Notes: a model not told the origin generated them from the letters alone. 64,000 nucleotides of DNA from a virus (IMGVR_UViG_3300042455_001850:124001-188000); one strand, 5' to 3'. Positions 15,596 through 23,024 are shown, counted from the first letter of the stretch. Numbers and translations are program-made.

Positions 15596-16201
15596 ATGAA
15601 TTTTGAGGAAAAATATAATAAAGAAGAACTTGAGAAGTTAATTTTTGTTGAGAGTAAGAGTTATCGTGAAATTGGTAAAATTTATGGTGTTAGTGACGCA
15701 TACATAAAAAAAGTGTGTGGCAGATTAGGGATTAAACTTAGAAAAAGAAAAAATTTTCCTGAAAATTTTATACCACACAATAAAGGTATGGGTAAAAAAG
15801 TTATATGTAAAAATTGTGGTAAAGAAACAAAAAGTTCACACGATAAACAAATATATTGTTCATTTGATTGTAATGTGGAACATAAAAATAAAAATAAATA
15901 CAAAGATTACTTAGACAATCAAGAAAAATATTGTAATACCACATCAGGTTTGCGATGGTTAAAAAAATATTTTTTAATAGACCAAGATAATAAGTGTAAT
16001 ATTTGTGGAATAGATAATTTTTGGAACGGTAAACCATTAGTTTTTGTTATGGACCATATAAACGGTGATGCTAGTAATAACAAAAGAGATAATCTAAGAT
16101 TAATATGTCATAATTGTGATTCACAGTTAGACACATACAAATCTAAAAATAAGAATTCAGCAAGGAAAGAAAGATATTTGTTAAACTACAAAAATATTTA
16201 A
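15596..16201 (+). CDS. HNH endonuclease between tRNA genes
   Basis: 201 residues. N-terminal helix-turn-helix-like segment (SYREIGKIYGVSDAYIKKV), a zinc pair KNCGKETKS...YCSFDC near 67-85, then an HNH core with CNICG, VMDHINGDASNN and LRLICHNCDSQ. The layout is typical of mobile HNH nucleases of phages. It sits between a tRNA-Arg and class II tRNA-like genes, a frequent homing location. All catalytic His/Asn positions look intact. Confidence 0.88.
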   Translation: MNFEEKYNKEELEKLIFVESKSYREIGKIYGVSDAYIKKVCGRLGIKLRKRKNFPENFIPHNKGMGKKVICKNCGKETKSSHDKQIYCSFDCNVEHKNKNKYKDYLDNQEKYCNTTSGLRWLKKYFLIDQDNKCNICGIDNFWNGKPLVFVMDHINGDASNNKRDNLRLICHNCDSQLDTYKSKNKNSARKERYLLNYKNI

Positions 16202-16203
16202 AA

Positions 16204-16416
16204 TAAACGAGAAAGAGATACTCGTAGGGTTTTTAAGTATCCCTCAAAACTTAACGGAGCTGGTACCACCACGTCAAGGGGTACTCGTTGGGAATCGGAA
16301 GGAAGACTCTCCTATCCCCCAAGTAAGAGTTGACTTTTAAGTGGTAAGACACGTTGGGTTTTGAAATAGAAAAACTGTGAATATCTACTCACCATTAATC
16401 TCAGGTGGGGAAACAT
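16204..16416 (+). other. Gap without a gene, some self-complementarity
   Basis: No ORF. CGAG/CTCG near 16208-16224 and GGGG-TA / TA-CCCC around 16276-16320 are the only stems noticed. Probably transcribed leader of the next tRNA-like gene. Confidence 0.3.
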
Positions 16417-16522
16417 AGTCAGGTGGCGGAATTGGTTAGACGCTAAATTAACGAGTGGATAGTGTGCCATTGGGGAAGGGCCAAGAAAGTTACACATACA
16501 GGTTCAAGTCCTGTCCTGACTA
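16417..16522 (+). tRNA. Class II tRNA-like RNA, 106 nt, no canonical anticodon arm
   Basis: Acceptor AGTCAGG/CCTGACT, Leu-like D arm GCGGAATTGGTTAGACGC and T arm ACAGG-TTCAAGT-CCTGT are perfect. The 54 bases between D and T arms do not give a 5-bp stem with a 7-base loop; the best fit is a GCTA/TAGT stem with a 14-base loop plus a TTGG/CCAA hairpin. It shares acceptor and T arm with the gene at 16794, so the two are duplicates with different middles. Confidence 0.5.
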
Positions 16523-16539
16523 CAAAAAAATAAAAAATT

Positions 16540-16788
16540 ATGGAAAATAAAGAAACATACCAAATGGTGAATTATGATGGTGATAGTTACGACAGTAAGA
16601 TCCCTGTGGAATTAGTTGAGTCGTTCCTTAAAATGAAAGAACTAATGGAACAGGTGTCTAATGGGAAATATTATTGTACACCAAGTATGTATTATACAGA
16701 TGAATTGGAAGGTGTTTCAGTAGGTATAGTTGAGGTTAATGGTGACGGGACACATATTAAAACACCATTTAGTTTAATTATCAAATAA
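16540..16788 (+). CDS. Unrecognised small protein
   Basis: 82 residues, acidic, alpha plus beta (MENKETYQMVNYDGDSYDSK), hydrophobic C-terminal strand. Flanked by two tRNA-like genes. Confidence 0.6.
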   Translation: MENKETYQMVNYDGDSYDSKIPVELVESFLKMKELMEQVSNGKYYCTPSMYYTDELEGVSVGIVEVNGDGTHIKTPFSLIIK

Positions 16789-16793
16789 AAAAT

Positions 16794-16874
16794 AGTCAGG
16801 TGGCGAAATGGTGACGCCTAAATGAGACCCGTGGGGCGAAAAGACTCTCGTAGGTTCAAATCCTGTCCTGACTA
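16794..16874 (+). tRNA. Class II tRNA-like RNA, 81 nt, no canonical anticodon arm
   Basis: Acceptor AGTCAGG/CCTGACT, D arm GCGAAATGGTGACGC, T arm GTAGG-TTCAAAT-CCTGT. Where the anticodon arm should be, the only good stem is CGCCT/GGGCG around a 14-base loop. See the sister gene at 16417. Confidence 0.45.
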
Positions 16875-16879
16875 ATTTA

Positions 16880-16953
16880 GGTCCTTTAGCTCAGTCGGTT
16901 AGAGCAACAGACTCATAATCTGTGGGTCCACGGTTCGAGCCCGTGAAGGACCA
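16880..16953 (+). tRNA. tRNA-Met(CAT), elongator type
   Basis: Acceptor GGTCCTT/AAGGACC, stem ACAGA/TCTGT with loop CTCATAA, standard D and T arms. Confidence 0.9.
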
Positions 16954-16954
16954 C

Positions 16955-16986
16955 AATCCCTTTGTATTGACAAGGGGATTTTTATT
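16955..16986 (+). terminator. Terminator after tRNA-Met
   Basis: AATCCCTTT / CAAGGGGATT stem followed by TTTATTTT. Confidence 0.65.
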
Positions 16987-17008
16987 TTGATATTTAAAAA
17001 TAATTCCT

Positions 17009-17016
17009 TATCTTTG
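17009..17016 (+). promoter_or_regulatory. TATCTTTG promoter
   Basis: 20 bases before ATG 17037. Confidence 0.65.
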
Positions 17017-17036
17017 TAGAAATAAAATAAGGGACT

Positions 17037-17438
17037 ATGATTTTTGAGTATACACAACCAAAGGGAATTGAGGATATCAGATGTAATAAAGACTGTATGG
17101 TCAGGGCTGTAGCAAATATCACAAAAGAAAATTATTCTAAGGTTCATAAACTTATGTATGGTCATGGTTGGAGAGCCTCTAGAAAATCATCTAAAGGTAA
17201 TTGGGAAGACCAAGTAACAAAGACTTTGGACGACTTGGGTGTTAAGTGGGAAAGAATTTCGTTCCCTGGAGTTAAGGGTCAAAAAAGAATGACAGCTAAG
17301 GAATTGGTGGAAATGGACCCTAACGGTAAATATATCATCAGAATTACCAAACATGTTGCCGCATTGGATGGTGGTAAGTTATTGGATACTTGGGATTGTT
17401 CTGATAAGTGTGTTTATTTTGTATGGAAAATTAAATAA
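17037..17438 (+). CDS. Papain-like cysteine-peptidase-fold protein
   Basis: 133 residues. CNKDCMVRAVANITKENY near 16-33 has the D-C-x-x-R-A start of the papain-like fold seen in phage proteins, and ITKHVAALDGGKLLDTWD near 102-119 supplies the His and Asp. Small for a full peptidase and no pro-region is seen. First gene of a four- or five-gene run from its own host-like promoter. Could cleave or modify a host protein; substrate unknown. Confidence 0.6.
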   Translation: MIFEYTQPKGIEDIRCNKDCMVRAVANITKENYSKVHKLMYGHGWRASRKSSKGNWEDQVTKTLDDLGVKWERISFPGVKGQKRMTAKELVEMDPNGKYIIRITKHVAALDGGKLLDTWDCSDKCVYFVWKIK

Positions 17439-17441
17439 GGT

Positions 17442-17717
17442 ATGTATTATAGAATTGGTACTAAGGTTAGAATTGAGAAGGGTAAAAGAAGTTCCGTTTG
17501 GGATGGTATGACTGGCACTTTTGCTCATATATCGATGCCTGATAGATTTGGTTTTTGGATGTACGGTATTGATTTGGATGAACCTGATGTTAATGGGAAA
17601 ACAAAGGTTATTATGGTTTCTACTAAACCAAATGAGGCACATAAAAGATTAACCAAATTGGATACCTCTGAACTACACCCAAAATTTATTAACTATAAAA
17701 AATTTAAATTTAAATAA
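17442..17717 (+). CDS. SH3/KOW-like small basic protein
   Basis: 91 residues, beta-rich. IGTKVRIEKGKRSSVWDGMT followed by GTFAHISMPD has the layout of a small barrel. Basic C terminus (FINYKKFKFK). Three bases after the papain-like gene. Confidence 0.65.
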   Translation: MYYRIGTKVRIEKGKRSSVWDGMTGTFAHISMPDRFGFWMYGIDLDEPDVNGKTKVIMVSTKPNEAHKRLTKLDTSELHPKFINYKKFKFK

Positions 17718-17718
17718 A

Positions 17719-18507
17719 ATGAAAAACATACATTTAATACCAACGGATAAGGAACAACATTCCATTGTTCAAAAACATACAGGATTACTTTTAATTCAAA
17801 CGCCACGTAAAGAGTATAGTGGAACAAAATTAAACATCTACATCACTTCTAACGAAGAAATTAAAGAAGGAGATTGGTTTTATTCTGTAAGAGAATTAAT
17901 TGAAAAAGCAATAATTAATTATCCTAAAAGAGAAAATTTTGGTAAAATAATCCTAACAACAGACCAATTTTTAATAGATAACGGTGTTCAAGCTATTGAT
18001 GATGAGTTCTTAGAATGGTTTGTTAAGAATCCAAGTTGTGAGAGTGTTGATATTGACTATAAAATAAAGTCATTTATTGAAATTAGTCATCCATCTGATA
18101 AAAAATCAACTCAATATATAGAAAAACTACATAAAATCATCGTTCCACAAGAAGAACCTAAAACGAATTTAGAAAAGCATTTAGACACTTTACCTGATTC
18201 ACATTTCATTAGAAGAAGTGCTGTCATTCCACAAGAAGAACCTAAACAAGAATGTACTTGTGGTGTATGTGATAACTGTGAAGAAAAAGAATCTATTCAA
18301 ATTCTAAAGGAAGCAAAAGAAAATGCTTTAAAACAAGAAACACTAGAAGAAGCGGCAACTAAAGTATTAGATAGGAAATACCCTTACCATCGACCATCAG
18401 ATGCAGGTTATTGGAAAGATATGTTTATATCAGGAGCTAAATGGATGGAAGAAGAGATGGAGAAGTTAAAAGATTTTGATACTTGGAAAGAATGGAAAAA
18501 TAAATAG
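17719..18507 (+). CDS. Unrecognised protein with repeated PQEEPK segments
   Basis: 262 residues. An alpha/beta N-terminal part (MKNIHLIPTDKEQHSIV), then two copies of VIPQEEPK / IVPQEEPK near 142 and 166 flanking a linker, a Cys cluster CTCGVCDNCEE near 178 that could bind a metal, and a helical C terminus with YWKDMFISGAKWMEEE. The C-terminal motif is seen in many small phage proteins. Function unknown. Confidence 0.7.
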   Translation: MKNIHLIPTDKEQHSIVQKHTGLLLIQTPRKEYSGTKLNIYITSNEEIKEGDWFYSVRELIEKAIINYPKRENFGKIILTTDQFLIDNGVQAIDDEFLEWFVKNPSCESVDIDYKIKSFIEISHPSDKKSTQYIEKLHKIIVPQEEPKTNLEKHLDTLPDSHFIRRSAVIPQEEPKQECTCGVCDNCEEKESIQILKEAKENALKQETLEEAATKVLDRKYPYHRPSDAGYWKDMFISGAKWMEEEMEKLKDFDTWKEWKNK

Positions 18508-18525
18508 TTATAAATAAAAGGCCTT

Positions 18526-19035
18526 ATGAAAGTGTTAGTATTAAACATGGACTACAGCCCAATAAACATTACCACACTACAAAAGGGTTTTAAATTAGTG
18601 TTTAAAGGTAAGGCTGAAGTCGTGACTCACGAGTCAGAAAACCCAATTGTGACAGATAAAAAAGATTATATTAGACCAACGGTAATTCGGTTACTGAAGT
18701 ATATTGTTTTGCCTTTTAAGAAAGTTCATCTATCTAGACAGAATATTTTTAAAAGAGATGATAATGAATGTATTTATTGTGGTGCTACAACTGATTTAAC
18801 CATTGACCATGTTATCCCTAGGTCTAAAGGTGGTTCTAATACTTGGGAAAATTTGGTTACTTGTTGTGGTATTTGTAATGTTAGAAAGTGTAGTAAGGAT
18901 GTTGATGAGTTTTTATCAGAGTATAATTTAACCATGAGACATAAACCTTTCAGACCTTCTTATTTATATTTTGTTGAAAAAATAAATAGAATTAGTAATG
19001 ATTGGAAACAATATTTAGGATTTAAAAATGGATAA
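18526..19035 (+). CDS. HNH endonuclease
   Basis: 169 residues. HNH core CIYCGATTDLTIDHVIPRSK, then NTWENLVTCCGICNVRK, all metal-binding Cys and the DH pair present. The N-terminal part (VLNMDYSPINITTLQKGFKL) is that of the widespread stand-alone bacterial and phage HNH family. It overlaps the next gene by eight bases. Confidence 0.9.
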   Translation: MKVLVLNMDYSPINITTLQKGFKLVFKGKAEVVTHESENPIVTDKKDYIRPTVIRLLKYIVLPFKKVHLSRQNIFKRDDNECIYCGATTDLTIDHVIPRSKGGSNTWENLVTCCGICNVRKCSKDVDEFLSEYNLTMRHKPFRPSYLYFVEKINRISNDWKQYLGFKNG

Positions 19036-19219
19036 AGATTTTATATTTGAAGAAGGTAAGGATTATTACCTAGAGAATGGGGCTATTGTTTTAACTGAAC
19101 GATACCATAAAAAACGTGGTACTTGTTGTGGCAGCGGTTGTAGACACTGTTGTTTTGACCCAATACACCAAAAGGGTAATAAAAATCTTAAAGAATATCT
19201 GAAGACTAAAGAAAAGTAA
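19028..19219 (+). CDS. Cys-rich small protein, DUF5522-like
   Basis: 63 residues. YLENGAIVLTERYHKKRG then TCCGSGCRHCCFDP: the CCGSGCRHC signature is that of a small Bacteroidota family (DUF5522). Probably binds a metal. Overlaps the HNH gene end. Confidence 0.75.
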   Translation: MDKDFIFEEGKDYYLENGAIVLTERYHKKRGTCCGSGCRHCCFDPIHQKGNKNLKEYLKTKEK

Positions 19220-19228
19220 GATATTTAT
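19220..19228 (+). promoter_or_regulatory. NATATTTAT-type promoter
   Basis: GATATTTAT, six bases before ATG 19234, inside the end of the DUF5522-like gene region. Confidence 0.5.
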
Positions 19229-19233
19229 TATTG

Positions 19234-19695
19234 ATGAAACGATTGATTAAGAAAATTTTAAAAGAGTCTTTTTTGGATGATTTTGGTATGTCATCCAATT
19301 ATAAATATGATCCTTTAAATTGGGAACAAGATGCTCAAGATGTGGGTGGTGCTAAAAAATTAGCAGATGAAATTTATGGTGGTGACTATAATAATTTCTT
19401 AGATAGAATTCCACAATTAGAAGAGGAACAACTTAAAACTGATACTATAAAGGTAATGACTGTTAACGGTAAAAGCGTTGAGAGGGATTATAGATATGTA
19501 ATGTATAAAGATGGTGAAAGAGATATTATGGCTTACGACCATGACACTAACCAAATGTTTGTAGATGATTCTATTTGGACGTTTTTGAGACAGGGATTTG
19601 ATCTGAATTCTTCAGAAATATCAGATATATTCCGAGATTGGATAAAAGAAAATTATGGATTAGACGTTCCTTATATCCATTCACAAAAACTTTAA
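19234..19695 (+). CDS. Propeptide protein (MKRLIKKILKE-S)
   Basis: 153 residues from ATG 19234; the TTG three bases earlier is less likely. N terminus MKRLIKKILKESFLDDF: a basic amphipathic helix ending in L-K-E before Ser, the form of a T4-type capsid-targeting propeptide cut after (I/L)-x-E. The remainder is acidic and mixed alpha/beta (YGGDYNNFLDRIPQLEEEQ). Single gene under a late-type promoter. Predicted virion-internal protein of unknown activity. Confidence 0.75.
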   Translation: MKRLIKKILKESFLDDFGMSSNYKYDPLNWEQDAQDVGGAKKLADEIYGGDYNNFLDRIPQLEEEQLKTDTIKVMTVNGKSVERDYRYVMYKDGERDIMAYDHDTNQMFVDDSIWTFLRQGFDLNSSEISDIFRDWIKENYGLDVPYIHSQKL

Positions 19696-19699
19696 TTAT

Positions 19700-20488
19700 A
19701 TGAAATTAGTTGAGGTATATAATGATTTAATGGTTGAAAAGGCCTGGAAAAAATTAGATGAGATATTATTAAATGCTGATATTTTACAAGAAGCTGACCC
19801 AACTAAATTAAATGACCTATTAAAAAAATCAAAGGTATTAATATTTGATGCATTTGGTATTAATCCTTCTCAACGTGAATACTTTATCGCTGGTTCTGCT
19901 AGATTATTTAAAAATCCCATGTTATTGAAGGCTTTAAACCAAATGGATAGTAGAACTTGGTCCATGGATATTGGTGATTTGGATATTGTTGTACCTGATG
20001 AAAGTAATTGGAAAACATTATATACAAATTATACCACTGATTCAGAGTTTTTAAAAAAAATAGGTAATGTTATAGGTGAAGAAAACGTACCAAAGATTGT
20101 TGAACGTTTTAAAAAACAATGGGAAGATTTTGGTGGTAAGGTTTACAGACCAGGTTTAGGTAAAAATGGTTTAGGTCTTATTAAAGAAGATATGGAAGCT
20201 TTTACTACATGGGACCCCAAAAGGGCTAAAGTTCAAGGAGCAAATGATTTTGATGTTAGGGACGAACAATCAATATTAAAAGATTCTGTTAACATGGGTG
20301 GTTTTTATTTTATGAGTATCTATGATGTTATGGATTATAAATCAAAATTAAACAGAGAAAAAGAAACAGAATTAGTTAAGTTTGTTAACCAATTTATAGA
20401 ACAGGGTGAGACACCACAAGCTAAAGAAGTACTATTCAAAAACATATACACACTTTTTAAAGCTGAACAACAACAAAAATCAAAATAA
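19700..20488 (+). CDS. Nucleotidyltransferase-like protein
   Basis: 262 residues. FIAGSARLFKNPMLLKAL near 62-79 resembles the G-S start of the nucleotidyltransferase core and MDIGDLDIVVPDE near 93-105 gives the D-x-D pair. No ligand-specific domain is recognised. Four bases after the propeptide gene, so probably co-transcribed. An adenylyl- or nucleotidyl-transfer role is possible; assignment is tentative. Confidence 0.55.
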   Translation: MKLVEVYNDLMVEKAWKKLDEILLNADILQEADPTKLNDLLKKSKVLIFDAFGINPSQREYFIAGSARLFKNPMLLKALNQMDSRTWSMDIGDLDIVVPDESNWKTLYTNYTTDSEFLKKIGNVIGEENVPKIVERFKKQWEDFGGKVYRPGLGKNGLGLIKEDMEAFTTWDPKRAKVQGANDFDVRDEQSILKDSVNMGGFYFMSIYDVMDYKSKLNREKETELVKFVNQFIEQGETPQAKEVLFKNIYTLFKAEQQQKSK

Positions 20489-20494
20489 TTTTAT

Positions 20495-20502
20495 TATATT
20501 TG
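20495..20502 (+). promoter_or_regulatory. TATATTTG promoter
   Basis: Four bases before ATG 20507. Confidence 0.65.
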
Positions 20503-20506
20503 CCTT

Positions 20507-20785
20507 ATGAAAGGTAAAGACTACTTTAATTGGTTGAATGAGGAAGAACAATCCAAATGGATTGCCAATTTTAACTCATTGAATAAATTTAACTATTCTG
20601 TAGAGGAATTTTTAGATTTAGAATTTATCAGCTGGATGGGGTTTATTGGTGTTTCTTTTGAATTTAGAAAAACACTCGAAGGTGTTAATTATTGGGCTGA
20701 CGTTTATTCTAAATACAGAAAGTATGATAATCTAAAAGTTAAACCAGGTTTTAATAATTTTAAAACACCACCTAAAATTTTGTAA
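20507..20785 (+). CDS. Unrecognised small protein
   Basis: 92 residues, aromatic-rich (MKGKDYFNWLNEEEQSKWI), globular, no motif known. Single gene with its own host-like promoter. Confidence 0.7.
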   Translation: MKGKDYFNWLNEEEQSKWIANFNSLNKFNYSVEEFLDLEFISWMGFIGVSFEFRKTLEGVNYWADVYSKYRKYDNLKVKPGFNNFKTPPKIL

Positions 20786-20793
20786 AAAATTGT

Positions 20794-20801
20794 TATATTT
20801 G
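20794..20801 (+). promoter_or_regulatory. TATATTTG promoter
   Basis: 15 bases before ATG 20817. Confidence 0.6.
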
Positions 20802-20816
20802 TAAAAAATAAAAATT

Positions 20817-20981
20817 ATGGAAAGATTTTCGATGAAACAGGTTATTGCCAACAAGTATGGTGAAACAGAGAAGAACACAAAAACAGCAAAGTCCACAAAA
20901 CGTTCCCAAGGTAAAACAAAGGACCAAGGGAAATATATGGTTAAGATTGTTGATGGGGTAAAATACATGGTCTTAAAATAA
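20817..20981 (+). CDS. 54-residue basic small protein
   Basis: MERFSMKQVIANKYGE, a Lys/Thr/Ser-rich linker, then GKYMVKIVDGVKYMVLK. The C-terminal strand pair looks folded. Own promoter, no neighbour in operon. Confidence 0.6.
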   Translation: MERFSMKQVIANKYGETEKNTKTAKSTKRSQGKTKDQGKYMVKIVDGVKYMVLK

Positions 20982-21016
20982 TTAAAAAAAAAATTGACAG
21001 ATTAAAAAAAAGTTAT

Positions 21017-21024
21017 TATCTTTG
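21017..21024 (+). promoter_or_regulatory. TTGACAG / TATCTTTG promoter of tRNA-like genes
   Basis: TATCTTTG with TTGACAG at 20994-21000. Confidence 0.7.
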
Positions 21025-21043
21025 TTAAACAAATAAAAAACAT

Positions 21044-21152
21044 ACACAAGTGGTGAAATTGGTAAACACGGGGTGTAACAACTCTGACCGAAAATAATCT
21101 ACCTTCGGGTCGATAAAAGTAGGTTTTGGAGGTTCGAATCCTTCTTTGTGTA
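21044..21152 (+). tRNA. Class II tRNA-like RNA with predicted pseudoknot, 109 nt
   Basis: Acceptor ACACAAG/TTTGTGT, D arm GTGAAATTGGTAAACAC and T arm GGAGG-TTCGAAT-CCTTC are clear. In the middle GACC (21086), CTAC (21101), GGTC (21110) and GTAG (21119) occur in A-B-A'-B' order, which permits an H-type pseudoknot. No standard anticodon arm found. Confidence 0.5.
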
Positions 21153-21224
21153 CACTAATCACATAGTATCACTATCATTATCTAGTGAGTAAATAGTAGA
21201 GTAAATCTACAGCTATGTGATAAA

Positions 21225-21233
21225 GTTCTTTGA
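21225..21233 (+). promoter_or_regulatory. boxA-like antitermination site 3
   Basis: GTTCTTTGA nine bases before the 290-nt tRNA-like gene. Confidence 0.55.
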
Positions 21234-21241
21234 AATAATAC

Positions 21242-21531
21242 ATATAAGTGGCGGAATTGGTAGACGCTTACGTTTGAAAAGAGAGTAAGGTTAGATTGGG
21301 AGTTCTGTAAAAGCCTAAAAGACCTTAGATTTAGCTAATCTTGGTGGTCTATAATCAGACTGGTCAAGAGGTTTGGTTACGGTACTCTTTAAAAACCAAC
21401 TGTAACAAGTTATATAGATAGATTTAATAATATGATAGAATTAAATCCTTAGACTCTTGTAAAATGTATGGACTGAAAGAAACCTAGTTTTGAATAAGTT
21501 CGTGGAGGTTCGAATCCTCCCTTATATACCA
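21242..21531 (+). tRNA. tRNA-Leu-like gene with about 200-nt insertion, CCA encoded
   Basis: Acceptor ATATAAG/CTTATAT followed by ACCA, Leu-type D arm GCGGAATTGGTAGACGC, T arm GGAGG-TTCGAAT-CCTCC. Between D and T arms lie about 235 bases instead of the usual 30-37. The insert is folded: AGATT/AATCT inside GACC/GGTC (21321-21350), GATTTAAT/ATTAAATC (21421-21446), TTGGTT/AACCAA, and a long-range CAAGAG (21365) / CTCTTG (21454) pair. A self-splicing intron is possible but the group I core could not be matched. Confidence 0.5.
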
Positions 21532-21536
21532 TATAT

Positions 21537-21609
21537 TGTGGGATGGAGAAGTTGGTATCTCAGCAGGCTCATAACCTGAAGGCCGCTGGTTCGAGTCCAG
21601 CTCCCGCTA
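21537..21609 (+). tRNA. tRNA-Met(CAT), probable initiator
   Basis: Loop CTCATAA in GCAGG/CCTGA, D arm GGAGAAGTTGGTATCTC as in bacterial initiators, and an unpaired T1/T72 at the top of the acceptor stem, the mark of formylatable tRNA. Only two of the three usual G-C pairs are found in the anticodon stem. Confidence 0.75.
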
Positions 21610-21614
21610 CTAAT

Positions 21615-21757
21615 AGTACCTATCACGCTACCCATAAGAACAGCGTCCCAGGATAGGTCTTTTAACCCCACCGTTGGAAACAACGGGACCCTCTAGTTCT
21701 CAGGTTCTAGAGTTTTACGCCCCACACCGATTTCGAATAAGTGTGGGGTTTTTTATT
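21615..21757 (+). ncRNA. Four-hairpin structured RNA ending in a terminator
   Basis: Hairpin 1: ACCTATC-ACGCT (21618-21629) with AGCGT and GATAGGT (to 21658). Hairpin 2: CCGTTG-GAAA-CAACGG (21671-21686) with a GNRA loop. Hairpin 3: CTCTAG/CTAGAG (21691-21712). Hairpin 4: CCCCACAC/GTGTGGGG (21720-21748) then six T. No ORF. It follows the initiator tRNA and is probably cut from the same transcript. Confidence 0.65.
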
Positions 21758-21777
21758 GACAAAATTTAAATCTGTAT

Positions 21778-21786
21778 TATATTTAT
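21778..21786 (+). promoter_or_regulatory. NATATTTAT-type promoter
   Basis: TATATTTAT, 16 bases before ATG 21803; a TTGAC lies at 21756-21760. Confidence 0.5.
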
Positions 21787-21802
21787 AATAAAAAAATAAA
21801 AT

Positions 21803-22282
21803 ATGAGTGATTTTGGATTTAATGGTATGAGTGATGAAGAGTTTAATAAAGAATTTTTAAGATTTTTGAATATGTATCAGTCAGGTCTTGAAAGTTTTAT
21901 GAAAAAAAATTTAGGTTCACAAAATAATAGTTTTTTTGGTTCACATCCAATGAACATAGAGCCTTTTGATATGGATTCTTTAAGAAAAATATTATCACAA
22001 CTTAATGATGATATGGGACTTGAAAAGGGTAATGATGAAAACGGTGAATGGGAAAAAAGAAATTGGTTGTCACCCGATGGTTCTACTAGTTTTAGTTCTT
22101 TTAGTAGAAACCAATATTTCAATCCATTTGAAGGTAGAGTATCTAAATATAGAAAAGAACCTGAGATTGATACAATAAAACTTTTAACTAAAAAACTAAA
22201 TCAGGCAATTTCTGATGAAAAATACGAAGAAGCGGCAAAAATTAGAGATTTAATTAAATCTTTAGGAGATGATAATAAATAA
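21803..22282 (+). CDS. UVR-domain protein
   Basis: 159 residues. Disordered, Ser/Asn/Phe-rich first two thirds, then a UVR (UvrB/UvrC) helical hairpin at about 123-156: LLTKKLNQAISDEKYEEAAK then IRDLIKSL. This motif mediates contacts in excision repair and in ATP-dependent protease adaptors. No catalytic part is present, so an adaptor role is more likely than nuclease. Single gene with terminator. Confidence 0.75.
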   Translation: MSDFGFNGMSDEEFNKEFLRFLNMYQSGLESFMKKNLGSQNNSFFGSHPMNIEPFDMDSLRKILSQLNDDMGLEKGNDENGEWEKRNWLSPDGSTSFSSFSRNQYFNPFEGRVSKYRKEPEIDTIKLLTKKLNQAISDEKYEEAAKIRDLIKSLGDDNK

Positions 22283-22284
22283 AA

Positions 22285-22313
22285 AAAACCCACTACTAAG
22301 TGGGTTTTTTATT
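22285..22313. terminator. Terminator shared by converging genes
   Basis: AACCCACT / AGTGGGTT stem with A run before and T run after, so it can work both ways. Confidence 0.75.
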
Positions 22314-22380
22314 TTACAAAGATTGGTCAGGGTGCCAATCATAGTCATCTAGCAAATCTTCCATGATTATTAATTTAAAA

Positions 22381-22974
22381 CTATTGGGTTATTAAAAATT
22401 TTTTATAGTCTGTTGTTAGTGGTTTTTCATTTTTAAAATAATAAGTTTCTTTCTTACCATCATAATTTATTATTTTATAAAATCCGTCTGGTATTGTAGC
22501 TCCCGAAGGTAGTACAACAGATTTTTTTGAAAATACACATCTTATTTCAACAGTTACTTCATATTTTAAAGCCAAAGTCCTTTCATGTTCTTCTAATAAT
22601 CTCCATGTAGTTCTATTTAAATCTTGATTTTGTAAAACACAATTTAAATAACTAAAAGTCATTTTTAACATTTCTTTGGTACAATTAAAATCGGCTGCTG
22701 GAGCCATATGACCTTTATCCCAAATGTTGTTAATATAATCTTGATTGTCTGATGTCTTAATTGAATCATTACTATAAAAATCCATACCCTTTCTTGAGGC
22801 ATTTCCTGTAGGGCATTCTACAACATATTCAATCCATTTTGGTTGTTCTAATTTCTCTGAATAAACCAAAGTAAAAATTTGGGTTTCTATATAGATACTA
22901 TCACGAAGTTTACTTTGTGAAAACGTTTTAAGTATTATAAATAAAAACAGTGTGATGGTTAATATTTTTCTCAT
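22381..22974 (-). CDS. Secreted DNA/RNA non-specific endonuclease (NUC1 family)
   Basis: 197 residues from ATG 22974. Signal peptide MRKILTITLFLFIILKTFSQ. The catalytic segment IWDKGHMAPAADF (D-K-G-H) and the downstream asparagine in FSYLNCVLQNQDLN are those of the endonuclease-G/Serratia nuclease family, a magnesium-dependent enzyme. Export suggests digestion of periplasmic or outside nucleic acid. CATATTTAT lies at 22981-22989. Divergent from the tail-tube-like gene. Confidence 0.85.
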   Translation of the reverse strand: MRKILTITLFLFIILKTFSQSKLRDSIYIETQIFTLVYSEKLEQPKWIEYVVECPTGNASRKGMDFYSNDSIKTSDNQDYINNIWDKGHMAPAADFNCTKEMLKMTFSYLNCVLQNQDLNRTTWRLLEEHERTLALKYEVTVEIRCVFSKKSVVLPSGATIPDGFYKIINYDGKKETYYFKNEKPLTTDYKKFLITQ

Positions 22975-22980
22975 TAATAT

Positions 22981-22989
22981 ATAAATATG
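22981..22989 (-). promoter_or_regulatory. NATATTTAT-type promoter of the nuclease
   Basis: CATATTTAT on the minus strand, six bases before the ATG. Confidence 0.45.
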
Positions 22990-23024
22990 ATTTATTTTAA
23001 TAAAAAACCAATTAGGTTTATTAA

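Noticed and set aside
21242-21531. Calling the insert a group I intron
   Set aside because: I could not match the conserved P7 halves or a U-G pair at the 5' splice site; only generic stems were seen.
22314-22364. 16-codon minus ORF (MEDLLDDYDWHPDQSL)
   Set aside because: Too short and lacks a promoter; it may be a real peptide since it follows the nuclease gene, but cannot be supported.
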